Below, piece by piece: positions 47,201-57,993 of a DNA stretch of 64,000 nucleotides. This DNA comes from Linepithema humile (taxonomy: Eukaryota > Arthropoda > Insecta > Hymenoptera > Formicidae): assembly GCF_040581485.1 (NCBI RefSeq), contig NC_090130.1, positions 19,347,656 through 19,411,655 of the forward strand, in the 5' to 3' direction. The notes under the pieces are model-generated. The model did not search any database. It was given only the letters and a program-made list of their open reading frames with translations, and was not told the DNA's origin. The first letter of the stretch is position 1, and each line of letters opens with the position of its first letter. Made by a program: the position numbers and the translations under genes.

Positions 47201-47435
47201 ATACATGATGCATGTTACAGACAAAGCAATAAATGAATGGTATAAGAGAACAAATGCATTGCTTTGACACTTACCCGAAGTCATCGTCCATTGACTTGAA
47301 GAAATACTTGTAATTCGGCCGATTTAAAACATTTTTAAAATCAGCCAGAGTCACTCTCTCTGGTGATATATTAAGCTTCACCAGGTACGGTGTTTCTTCA
47401 TCATCCATGTGATAGATAATCTTCGTTTCTTCCAT
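42244..47435 (-). CDS. dsh: Dishevelled (DIX, PDZ and DEP domains)
   Basis: Dishevelled is the cytoplasmic hub of Wnt/beta-catenin and planar polarity signalling downstream of Frizzled. Exons downward: 47435-47275, 46612-46543, 46306-46054, 45822-45640, 45500-45290, 44081-43953, 43856-43642, 43133-42642 and 42566-42244 (2037 nt, 678 residues). The DIX domain occupies about residues 1-83 (METKIIYHMDDEETPYLVKL-like start, YKYFFKSMDDDFG, LPCFNGRVVSW). A basic cluster RRRPQRRRRHR precedes PDZ (about 256-348, with FLGISIVGQ and a GGDGGIYVGSI loop). DEP (about 425-500) has [27 protein letters not shown]. The tail ends CEFFVDVM, the conserved family C-terminus. The start is the first ATG, and the phase is consistent across all nine exons. 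Intron 5 carries two repeats (44114-44231, 44622-45055). Confidence 0.96.
44114..44231. repeat. (ATT)n microsatellite in a dsh intron
   Basis: Trinucleotide repeat of about 39 units, starting with ATC variants. It lies right after the donor-side flank of dsh exon 6 in genome order. Confidence 0.95.
44622..45055. mobile_element. Palindromic element in a dsh intron, related to the 28.5-kb palindrome arms
   Basis: The left arm (about 44622-44740) and right arm (about 44930-45055) are reverse complements, sharing AAAACGATAGGA, GTGCGAAC and TATTAATG-type blocks. The left half also matches the palindrome arm at 29597-29745 in AACTTGTATTG, CAGGCTATCCT and GAAAACGCACGCTGATT. So this element and the large palindrome share a module. 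Upstream at 44240-44300 is a possible mariner end fragment (GCTTGATAAGTTCGTGCC). Confidence 0.55.
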
Positions 47436-48043
47436 CGTCGGAACGTATCACATCAAGTTCATTCGCTATATAAAAACGACACACTCGCCACAAGGGTTCC
47501 ACCGCCTTTGGTGATACTCCTTCAGACCAATATGGCGCGTTGTTCATCGAGCCAAAGCCCTAGTGCGTCAAGATCAATCAACAAAGATCGCATAATTATG
47601 GATTGATGGAATGCTCGTAAATTTCGTCCACGAAGCACGGTAACGCGACGTCACATCGATTACGATAAGGTTACTGACATTACTCGCCAAACCTTCTTAA
47701 ATGTACATCCGCAGCATTTACAGTGATAAATTAAATGTCAACATCATCGCGGCGTACGCTTTTTATGCATATATACTCACGCATACACATGTATATATAT
47801 ATAATCAAAAAGCCTCGTTGCAAACAATACATGAAAATGAAACTTGCAAACTAGCCCAAAGCAGAGAGAAAAATAAGAGTGGTTATGGCGACGGTTTAGT
47901 GTTCGATGTCTAGTGACTCTCACAAATGAGTTGTGGTAATGGCTACATTGGCTGCATTCAGCGGACTCAACAGTTGGGCAACATTACTAGATTTTCCGCT
48001 GAATGACACTTCGCTCAGTCGCTACATGTCAACAGGTTGAAGG
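47436..48043 (-). promoter_or_regulatory. dsh upstream region, presumed promoter and 5' UTR
   Basis: About 600 bp upstream of the dsh ATG with moderate CG content, no open frame of note and no transposon. A promoter is expected here because dsh is minus-strand and its first coding exon starts at 47435. No TATA box or transcription start was identified. Confidence 0.4.
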
Positions 48044-48062
48044 CAGAGCTGCCAGTTTTCCC

Positions 48063-49071
48063 CTTAGAACATATATACTGGAAGGGGCATAGCTGACTTG
48101 CCGTTGTCCTCAACATCTATCTATCCTTGTCTGTACATTTTATTGCAATACGCATGCGTCGATTATGTTGATGTGTGTGATGACAAACTAGACAAGCTTA
48201 TCTATGACAAGCCTTCCAATATAATCAAGTCTAAAGAAATAATCATAAAAAAGTATACAAAACTAATACTATTTAAACATCAATGAAGTTTTTAAATATT
48301 TTTTTTATTATTTATTATAATAATTTTTATTGTACTAGTTACTATATATACAAGATATAATTAAAATAAGATAACAAACTTTAGAGGAGCGAGAATATTA
48401 CATAATAATAAATATTACTTTTTTATTTTTCATTAATAATATATATTTTATATCAGTAACAGTGGGTTTGTGTGTGACGGACATATGTTGATGTCAAATT
48501 TTGTTTCATGTTTGTTCTCGCTTCTCAAAGTTTGTTATCTTATTTTAGTTCATCCTGTACATCCTGTATATAATTATTGTTCATGACAGTATTTGTTTTT
48601 GGTTATGTGCATCATTATTTTTATATTTTATTTTGCAAGACTATTATTACATATTACTACATATTATTATATATAATTTATAATATATTGCAATTATATT
48701 ATAATATATAACTTAAAGAATAAATTGTTATAATCAAATTTTCAAATGCTTTCACTTATTTTAAATCTTTCTACTTTCAACTTAAGCGGTTATTCATTCG
48801 CGCAAGTGCATTGATTGATTTCGTACAGACAAGGATAGATAGATGTTGGGGACACTTTTGTTATGTATATTTAGATAGACTATGGGCGGTATTCATAGTC
48901 CGTTCTTATATTCAAGATCGTCTTAAGCACGAACTTATATTCGCTCTCTTCGTCAGACACAATCTATGTGTGACGAAGAGAGCGAATATAAGTCCGTGCT
49001 TAAGACAATCTTAAATATAAGAACGGACTATGAATACCGGCCTATGCCCCTTCCAGTATATATGTTCTAAG
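48063..49071. mobile_element. 1.0-kb non-autonomous DNA transposon with perfect 30-bp TIRs
   Basis: The ends begin CTTAGAACATATATACTGG on both sides (reverse-complemented on the right), identical over 30 bp. An 8-bp duplication GTTTTCCC flanks it (48055-48062 and 49072-49079). The uninterrupted sequence is present in the palindrome at 28.5 kb, giving an internal empty site. Subterminal inverted blocks contain ATCTATCTATCCTTGTC. No transposase frame. Confidence 0.85.
48885..49041. mobile_element. Palindromic MITE nested in the 1.0-kb transposon
   Basis: 157 bp, almost fully palindromic, with ends GGCGGTATTCATAGTCC and, reverse-complemented, GCCGGTATTCATAGTCC. A CTATG repeat on both sides (48880-48884 and 49042-49046) looks like the target duplication. 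It interrupts the right terminal region of its host. Confidence 0.8.
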
Positions 49072-50652
49072 GTTTTCCCCGGAGAGCTCCACACGCACAC
49101 AACCGAGACCCGCTGACGTCACGTGTCCGTGTGCGCTCGGCTGTCGACTGGTAGAAGTGAGCGGACCTATGTCTTGTATCTCCTTCCCACCAAGCCTAGC
49201 ATCAAACCGGTTTTGACGCTCGCACCATTTCTTCTGCCAAGCGTTGGCAGCAAAAATGCTTTCCCGAATTTCGCTCCACGCAACTAACAAGTCGACTAGC
49301 GGCGTGTTGCTTTTGCTCGACGCGATATTTTTTCTGAGATTTACAGTCTTTTATGAAATATATATCATATTCATATTAATAAAATATTTTAACATTATGT
49401 ATTTGCAGAATATGATTATTCACGTTAATGTATAAAATAAGAATAAAGTAATAAAAATTATATATCGCAATATATAAACAAAACAAGTAACATTTCTACA
49501 ATTTTAGTAGAAAAACATTTTTCCTATTAAAATATATTAACATGAGTTAATTGCGACAAAAATAAGCTTTAAACATATTTAATACATTATTAATTTATTT
49601 ATATGTTCCAATTTTACACATTAACGTGAAAAATCACATTATAAATGCATAATATCTTTTGTAAATAGCAAGATACATTGAGAAGTAAAGGAAAGAATTG
49701 ATTGAAAATAAAAGAAACATGTTTTTACTTATTAAAAAATATTTATGACTATCTTATTTAACACAAAAATAATCTGGACAAAGCATACCAATGTGATTAT
49801 ACATCGGATAGTTTAGTATTTTAACTTTATTTTAACCATTTTAATATAGTGGTCTTCCGCACCACCCAAGAGGTGGCTCTTCGCCAGGAACCCTATTGTA
49901 CCACTTTTCATTTTTCTTTATACATTACCTTTATATAGATATGGTGTCGTTTGCAGACAAGATACTTATCATACACTTGTCGGTCATAAATGTGGTGTCA
50001 TTTGTAGACAAGATACTTGTTACATATCGTTTACAAGTGTGTCATTTGCAGACAAAATACTTGTTACATGCCTGTCGTTTATAAGTGTGGTGTCCTTTGT
50101 GGACATATTAATGAAATTTTTTTATCTTAATTAAAAATGATAAGGGTCAACAAATAATAAAATTATAAAAGGAAAGGAGCAATAGGAATCAAAACGCTAG
50201 ATTTTAGTGTGAACGAACTTGTATTGAGTTATAATAACATTAGTATAAACAGACATTTCATAGCCTGTCATCAGGCTATCCTTAGTGTGGAATAAATAAA
50301 ATATATATGAAAACGCACGCTGATTTACATTAAGATCTGAGTTAAAACAAATACAATTTAGACGCAAGATTTGTTGTAAAATTAATAAAAAAAGTTAGTT
50401 TTAACATTGATATAATCAATGTTAGTTTGTCGGTTTTACAAATAAAAACTCGTCGGTTTTACAAATAAAAGATAGAAGAAAAAAATTAAAAATTAAAAAT
50501 TTGTCAAAAATTTTATAAAAAAAGTTAATTAAAATAAAATAAAATAATAAAATTAATTAAAATCATTTAATATTCGAGATCAACAAGTTAAAGAAAAGTT
50601 AGTCAATAAAAAAATAATAAAATAAAATAAAATAAAATTTATAAAATTTATG

Positions 50653-50865
50653 TTAAGATAAATAATAGTTTTTTATTATTGTATGAACTCTTCCCCGACT
50701 GCCTCTTCTGTTCCCCCGGCCACCTCTGTTGTTTTGGCTTCCTCTTCTTCTTGTTATTCCAGAAGGACCTGGTCTAACATGATTGTCATATTGTAAATTT
50801 CGCCGAGCGTACCACCGTGCACGCGACCAACCACCTCCTCTTCTTTTTTTTCTAAAAATAAACAC
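50653..50865 (-). CDS. Arg/Gly-rich open frame in the single-arm copy
   Basis: The same frame as at 30699-30914, still open after divergence: an RKKRRGGGWSRARWY-like start, then ITRRRGSQNNRGGRGN and the NYYLS end. The in-frame upstream ATG of the other copy is out of frame here because of one missing A, while the splice-acceptor-like TTTATTTTTAG is kept. This favours an exon-type origin over an ATG-initiated gene. Function unknown. Confidence 0.3.
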   Translation of the reverse strand: MFIFRKKRRGGGWSRARWYARRNLQYDNHVRPGPSGITRRRGSQNNRGGRGNRRGSRGRVHTIIKNYYLS

Positions 50866-50942
50866 ATTTATAGATTAATAATTTACAACAATTATGCATA
50901 TGAATAAATCATTTAGTTACAAAAAAATAAATAAATATCAAT

Positions 50943-51095
50943 GGGCTTGTTCGTTTTAGCTACACTGGGGCTGCTCTGGGTCTGCTCTACACAGGATAAT
51001 ACAGGACATATAAATAGTAATTATAAATTTGTCCTGTATTATCTTGTTTAGAACAGACCCAGAGCTGCCCCAGTGCAGCTAAAACGAACAAGCCC
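50943..51095. mobile_element. Palindromic MITE, GGGCTTGTTCG ends, TSD AAT
   Basis: Terminal repeats GGGCTTGTTCGTTTTAGCT pair with the right end. The trinucleotide AAT is duplicated (50940-50942, 51096-51098). The empty site ATATCAATATATATG is seen in the related palindrome at 30.3 kb. A 3-bp AT-rich duplication suggests a PIF/Harbinger-mobilised element. Confidence 0.85.
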
Positions 51096-51280
51096 AATAT
51101 ATATGAAAGAGGCTAATGGAGCCACCGTTGGTTGTTAGCCATCAATGGTTGTTAAATCCGTAGAAAAATATCCATTGCTAAATACAGCTGAAAAAAAAGT
51201 TTTATTAATTTTATTAATTAAAATAAAAGTTTTCATATGAATTTCTTATTATGCACTCTGCTGGAACAGATAACACTTAA

Positions 51281-51430
51281 GCTGGTTCTACAATAAGTTG
51301 CAAATGCCCCGTCACCGGTCGCGAAGGATGGCAACTACTAATTGGAAAGCGCTATTTCTAGTTATTTTTAGTAAGACGGAGCATTCGCGACTGGCGACGG
51401 AGTATTTGCAACTTATTGTAGAACCGGCCT
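51281..51430. mobile_element. Palindromic MITE, GGTTCTACAATAAGTTGC ends
   Basis: The left GCTGGTTCTACAATAAGTTG and right CAACTTATTGTAGAACCGG ends pair over at least 25 bp, with further pairing of ATGCTCCGTC-type blocks inside. TTAA and TTAG at the flanks may be a decayed 4-bp duplication. Confidence 0.65.
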
Positions 51431-51578
51431 TAGTTCTTGTATGTAATACGAGTACATACAAATTGTTACCTAATCTTTTGCCTCTAACCTAACTGATAGC
51501 TCGCGCAAAATACAGCATAAAGACAATATTTATAACTTAACCTTATCCTTTTATGGCTTCTGGGGGTCGACTCTGTAT

Positions 51579-51686
51579 CATGCAATATAGTGAAAAAGAC
51601 AAAAGTGAGCAAATTTACTATCTATGATCTTATTGATCAACACCTAGTAAATTTGCTCACTTTTATCATTTTCACTACATTGCATG
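51579..51686. mobile_element. Palindromic MITE, ATGCAATATAGTG ends
   Basis: About 40-bp arms share AAAAGTGAGCAAATTTACTA around a short centre. Ends are CATGCAATATAGTG and CACTACATTGCATG. No clear duplication. Confidence 0.6.
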
Positions 51687-51889
51687 ACCTAGTTTACACC
51701 CAGCCGTTTAATTCCGATTCATTCTGGAGTAGACCTTTGCGCCGCCGCGCCACGCCGCCGCCTCCGATAAATTATTATTCGCCGATTTCGCCGCCGCCAA
51801 TTTTGAAATTTTTGCCGGACGCCGCCGCCGCCGCCGCCGAAAATTAATATGACACGCCGAGAAAAAGCAAAATGCTATATATAGCTTCC

Positions 51890-52027
51890 TTATCCGGATA
51901 AATTTGTAAAATCGCATAAATATATGCATAAGGAAATTGATTAGCCCATAAACAAATGCATAAGAAAATGGACCAATCAATTTCCTTATGTATATGTTTA
52001 TGCGACTATGCAAGTTTGTCTGGATAG
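51890..52027. mobile_element. Palindromic MITE, CTATCC(A/G)GA ends
   Basis: Left TTATCCGGATAAATTTG and right GTTTGTCTGGATAGG are inverted, with a long inner pairing around CATAAGGAAATTGATT. A short relative with CTATCCAGACAAATT ends is at 57303-57362. Confidence 0.55.
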
Positions 52028-52035
52028 GCTCTTAT

Positions 52036-52210
52036 GGCCGGAGCACAGACTTTTGCATAAAGCATAACGCATAAGCATAAGGAAATTGATTGGTCCATTT
52101 CCTTATGCATTTGCTTATGCTTATATATTATGCTTATGCTTATATATATAGACCAATCAATTTCCTTATGCTTATGCGTTATGCTTTATGTAAAAGTCTG
52201 TGCTCCGGCC
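52036..52210. mobile_element. Palindromic MITE, GGCCGGAGCACAGAC ends
   Basis: 175 bp with near-perfect inverted arms over at least 50 bp (GGCCGGAGCACAGACTTTT, then CATAACGCATAAGCATAAGG). The interior repeats TGCTTATG in both directions. Confidence 0.75.
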
Positions 52211-52253
52211 TTTAAGGCCATAACATGTACAAAAATTTTAGTCGTGATCGTAA

Positions 52254-52417
52254 GGGTGCCGTCACATGAAGCGTAACTTGCGTAAGCGTATCTTGTGTTA
52301 GCCAATCAAATCGTTCAGATACTATACGCAAAATTTTGCATATGATAGCTGAATGATTTGATTGACTGACATAAATTACGCTTACGCAAGTTACGCCTCA
52401 TGTGAAAGCAGTCTTGT
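52254..52417. mobile_element. Palindromic MITE, CACATGA-GCGTAACTTGCG ends
   Basis: The left CACATGAAGCGTAACTTGCG and right CGCAAGTTACGCCTCATGTG arms pair over more than 30 bp, followed by pairing ATCAAATC / GATTTGAT blocks. It lies between the left end of the hAT element and its transposase. Confidence 0.65.
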
Positions 52418-55189
52418 AAGAGTGAAAAAGGAATGAACGAGGAATTAGCGGGATAACCGTTTAACGATCGAATCAGCGATGAAAATTGATGGGCGATTAG
52501 CTTCTTTAATCCAGTACAATCAGTTTTCGCCGAAAAAGTGGACGAAAAAGAGAAAAATTCTACGTAAGTAATAAATATACTTATATACTTTACTGTATCA
52601 ACTAATCATAGTCAAGCAATAAAATAGTATAAAACAATCACTACCTTACTATTGTATGTTTGTGCTACTTAATTTAGGTTATTCTGTTATAAAATTATCA
52701 GACTTATTGGTATTTTATTGTTCTCAGATTGTTTATATGCAAAATGTCATTTTTCAATGAAATTGAAGAATCAGCTGAAATACAGGATACCGATGAATTC
52801 AAAGAAAATAGAAATCTGGTTGTGAACATCGAGAATTCCTCTCGTACTCGAAGTATTGCTAGAGAATATTTTGGAATGCTAAAAGATAATGAGAAAGGTG
52901 CTTTCGTTGACAAATGTCATGTATATTGTAAAATATGCTTTATGCATCCTGATGGACGAAAAGTTTATAGATATAAAAAAGCAGTTAGCACAGGAAATTT
53001 ACTTACTCATTTGAGAGAAGAGCATAATATAAAAGCAACACATTTATCAAATGAAAGAATCAATATTAAAAGATTCTTTGAACCTAAACAATCTCAACAA
53101 TCAAGCAAATCTTCAAAAATTACTAACAAACAAAAAGAATTATTTGATAGCATGACCATCTGGTTTTGTAGAGATTTCATTCCATTCTACGAAGCTGAAA
53201 AAAGTGGACTAAAAGATTTTTTAAAAATACATGGTGTTATACAAAATGAATCAAATCTACCACATCCAAGTACACTATCTCGAAGTTCACTCAAGAGTGT
53301 ATAATGACTGCGTATTTGCTGTTAAAGCAAAAATAAATGAAGACAATCCAAGTGCAATTTCTATAACTATGGACGCATGGACTGACAATTATCGTCATAT
53401 TCCATTTATGACTTCTACATTACATTGGATATCACCTACAGAAACACAGTTGAAATCATGTACGTTACAAACAAGTTTTTTGCCACATCCTCATACAGCT
53501 GATAATATTGTTGAAGAATTAAAAAGAGTGCTAACGCATTTTAATTTAAACAACAAGATTATAACTCTCGTAACTAATGGAGGAGCAAATATGATCAAAT
53601 CTGCAAAAGATATGAAAGTTGACAGAGTATCTTGTATTGCACATGGACTCCACAATTTAGTGACAGTAGACACTCTTTTTAAATTACCAGAAATTAATAG
53701 TTGTATAACTAAAGCTAGAAGTATTATAAAAATTCTTGCTTTTAAAACTCAAGAAATTGAAAAAACAAAAGAAATTATACAGCAAGAAGAAATAAACAAC
53801 ATACTTGATAATGTTGAAAATCTAGAAGAGATGTTAGAAGCTGATGTAAGATTTAATTCCACACTTGATAGTAATAACGAGCATTCCTATGCGCAGACTT
53901 TTCCTTCATTTATGACATCTTCAGGATTACATAAAGATGTATCAACTAGGTGGAATAGTACACTAGAGATGCTAGCGAGTTTACTTAAAAATAAAGGTAA
54001 GTTGAATGTGTTAATGCATATATTCAAATGCAGATATAATTTATTTATCTGAATTTGAATATTGCACTTATAATATTAAACTTGTAAAATATTATTTAAT
54101 ATAATTATATATATTTACTATTAAATATAATTATAATTTATTTTGTAGAAATAGTAATACGCTGCTTAGAAATGCAAAAACGTTATGATGCAATTCCCAC
54201 AGATAGTGAATGGAAGAATATTGAAGATATAGCAAATTGTTTAATAAGTATTAAAACAACAACAGAAATTCTTTCTGGAGTAGAATATCCTACAGTAAAC
54301 TTAGCACTTTTATTTAGGTTTGTTATTTTATTTAGATTTATTAGGTTTAATATATTTTTATATTTTATATCATAAATGTATCTTATTATAAATTTAAAGA
54401 AGTTAATTGTTAAATGTGTTGCATAATTTTTTTTTCAGGGCAGAAATTGAAAACAATATGTGTGAAAATGAAGATGATTTATTTATAATAAAACAATTTA
54501 AGAAAACTATTTTATATATATATATACAGAACTTAAAAAAGCGATTTCCAATACACGAAGCCCATGTTTGCGGAGCACTTCTAGATCCGACTCTTCAAAA
54601 TGTTAAAGGTGTTGCAGAATATCTTGCAGATAAGCAACAATCTGCTGAGGAATTTTTAGTATATATGATCCACAAGATGGTTCCTTTGAATATTAGAAAT
54701 GAACAGGTAAAATTATTTTAATTAACATTAAGCGATATTTTATTAAACAATATTTAATTATTTAGATCAAATTAATTAGATCAAACAATATTTTAAAAAA
54801 TTTTTATTAAAATAAATCATATAGTTTACTAATAAATATAAAATTATTGTTTTTATAATATAATTATATTTTCATGTTTAATTCTGCTTTTTTACAATAG
54901 GTATCTAATAGCGATTTCGGCTGGTCTGCACCGATTGCACATTTTGGGTGTCGTATGTTCGGCTGGTCGAATGGTGCAGTCCCTCACTGGAGCTGCGTAT
55001 TCGTCTGGGCTCAATACACCGCACAGGTGCATGTTGGGTGTACACAAAGTGGCTCTCACAAATTTGTTGGAGCCAGTTAGTGTAATCGGTAATTGTCGAT
55101 AACATTGGTGGTAATTTAGGTGAAACTACCGACAAGAAGCTACTATTATAAAAGACGGTCAGCCTTATCTCGTCGGTGGGTGAACTATC

Positions 55190-57048
55190 ATGATGAGTGA
55201 TTTATTTGTGTTAATGGAATTATTAACATCATCGTCATCAAGTTATGAAGACGAATTAATGTATTTGGATGTAGTACAACGTAAAGAAAGCAGAGCGAAA
55301 GTGAAAAATTACATAGAAGAGGTTGTGCGAAAATGTCCGATAAAACGGTGAGTTTTGTAGGTTAAGTTTACTATTAATGTGAATTTTATTATACAGAAAA
55401 TGTTTACTTACAGTTTAAAAGTCATTTCCGAATGTCACGGGAGACGTGCTACGAAATAATTGAGAAATTCGAAAGATCAACATTCTATCCGAGTGACAGG
55501 TCTCATGGTGGAACGCCAATTTCATCAGCAGAAAAACATGTGTTATTGTTTATATGGTTAGTGTAATAATAGTAATTTTTTATGGTTAGTGTAATAATAA
55601 TAGTAATTTAATATAAAAGAAAATGAATTGAAGAAATTAACATCCATAGACATTGATTCTTTTCGTGACTCGTGAGTTCTTAGCCTTAATGATTTAATTA
55701 AATTAATAAATAATTTTTCTAAGCGATGTTCTTTCTGATATCGTTTCTATTGACATTTTCCATGTATGTAGCTTACATACATAAATTGTTTTATTTTCTT
55801 AAAATAAACGACAATTTCTTTTTATTTTCAAGGTTTACGGGAAACAAATGCTCGCTTCGGCAAGTAGGAGATCGGTTTGATGTAAGCATCTCAACTTGTG
55901 AATGTGTGCTGCAAAGGGTGATGGATTTTCTGTATATATTGTATATATTTTCTGTAATATATCTAAAGACATAATTACATTCCCACTTACTTCAGAAGAG
56001 AAACATACTGTTGCCGAAAATTTTAAAAAGGTATAATATATATTCTGTTTTTAATTAATTATCTATTATACAAATAACTGTACTGTTTTTCATTTATATC
56101 ATTCAATAATTAAGGCCAGAATTCCCTTTTTTGTGTTTACAACAAATTAATTTCTTTCTATTTTACATTTTCTTAAAGTTTATCTTGAAAATATTTCCTC
56201 TAAATATTATTTGGAAGAAAGTCGTGAGCGTACAGGTAGAAATTATTGATATTTTTTTTTTATATATCCCCAAAGTTTAATATAAAAAACTCAGTAAAAG
56301 AAATAAAAATATGCCTGAAAAAAGGGAAGTGTGGCTTTAACACATATCGATATCATTAAAAAAAGTGTTATACATTTAAAAAACAAACGCCGATTTGTTT
56401 TAGATTTTTGGTTTTGATAGAGTAATTGGATGTATCGATGGTTCGTACATCAACATTCGTACTCCTGCACATAAATCGCGGACGACATACGCAAACAGAT
56501 ATCATACGACAAGCATAGTTTTGCAAGCAGTATGCGACGACAGAAAAAGATTTCTTGATGTTTTCACAGGAGTTCCTGGAAAACTTCATGACAGTCGAAC
56601 TTTCAAATTATCATTTTTAAAACAGAATATAGAGGAGATTTGCGAAAATGGAAGTTTTCATTTATTAGGTGACAGTGCCTATCCTATAAGAGAATTTCTC
56701 ATGACACCTTACAAGGATTTCGGAAATTTAACACCGTCACACATAAAATTTAACGAAAAATTGTCAGCGACTAGAGTTAAAATCGAAAATGCATTCGGAT
56801 TGTTAAAAGGTAGATTTCGGCAACTAATGTTATTGGATTTTCACACTGTTTATAAAATGAGTCGTTTCATTATAGCGTGTTGCGTATTACATAACATGTG
56901 TATTGATTCGAACGATTTATTTCGATGTGATGACGTGTTAAACGAAGAACAGTTTAATGAGCCAGTAGAACTTGAAGATAATGAAACTATATTAAGGCAA
57001 CAGGGTGAAAGAAAGCGCGATGAAATCCGCAACCGAATGAATAGATGA
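55190..57048 (+). CDS. HARBI1-type Harbinger transposase (possibly damaged at one junction)
   Basis: A DDE nuclease of the PIF/Harbinger superfamily. Segments: 55190-55347, 55422-55556, 55833 to about 55930, about 55972-56030, and 56404-57048. The N-terminal HTH part has RHFRMSRETCYEIIEKF and the FTGNKCSLRQVGDRFDVS block. The catalytic domain shows the first Asp in VIGCIDGSYINIRTP, the second in LLGDSAYP and the Glu in KIENAFGLLKGRFR, ending ACCVLHNMCI. The 55930-55972 junction could not be solved by phase, so a small unseen intron or a frameshift is possible. It is divergently arranged with the Myb-like gene in the same element. The last exon (56404-57048) is fully open. Confidence 0.8.
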
Positions 57049-57302
57049 CTGCAAATAAATATTGTTATTTTATGTTTATAAATAAAAATATATTTATAAA
57101 TAACGTCATGTTTATAAAAAAAATACACTGCACTTACTATTCACGCATGTGATGTATTATTTATTTCAATGTGCCGAAGAGATAGCATCGCAAATAAAAA
57201 TTAATTCTCAAAAATTTAATAACATTTTTTTTCAAGGTACAGAAGTCTTAAACATACATTTGGAACACTTTTTAAACTCTTAATTCTATAGAATCTTTAA
57301 AA

Positions 57303-57362
57303 GTCTATCCAGACAAATTTGCATAGTATGCGATTATGTTGTTAATAAATTTGTCTGGATAG
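57303..57362. repeat. Short inverted repeat, CTATCCAGACAAATT
   Basis: CTATCCAGACAAATT and AATTTGTCTGGATAG are inverted around a 30-bp centre. It is the same end type as the MITE at 51890-52027, found inside the Harbinger element. Confidence 0.6.
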
Positions 57363-57993
57363 GTTCTAACACCTACAAACCATTTGATTGCAACGGGGAT
57401 TTCAACTTTTATTTATATACTTATAATCAGGTAACATACAATTTGCTGTGTTGACTAGCATTAAGAGTAGTTAAAGAACAATTTGCAACCAAACTTAATT
57501 ATGCTGGAAAATTAAAACTTAACTTCTTAAATTTCTTAACTATTTAAGTTCTTAAATTCTAAATCACTTTTTTTATTGCAACTAAACAAAAATTACAGCC
57601 TTCTGCAGAATGTATATATTACTGAAAAGAATTTAGAGAACACCTAATTTTTCATATTATTTTAAAAGCCATGTAACGCGATAAAAAATAATAAAACAGT
57701 GAAATTAAAAATCAACATCCACTCTAATTTCGTCTTTTTTACATTTGTTTTATAGTCATTTTTCATCAAATTATGTATGACTAACAACTATAATATAATT
57801 ATAACTATAATAACTATTATTATAACTATAAATATGAAAAGTTAGGCGTAAAATCTAAATCTTGGATCTTAAATCTTTTCTTTTCTTACTATACTAATCT
57901 TTCTCAATATACTTATAACTATAAATATGAAAAATTAGACAAAATATAAATCTTTAATTTTTTTCTTAATATTAAATCTTAAATTTTTTCTTT

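Larger units (their letters stand above)
48044..51140. mobile_element. Single-arm copy of the palindromic hAT-like element, with nested inserts
   Basis: Starts CAGAGCTGCCAGTTTTCC like the full palindrome at 28533-32472 and follows the left arm as far as the central GGCTAATGGAGCCACCG block (about 51110-51140), where similarity stops. It is therefore one arm only. Two elements are inserted in it (48063-49071 and 50943-51095). It carries one more tandem unit of the GCAGACAAAATACTTG repeat than the left arm of the complete copy. Confidence 0.8.
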
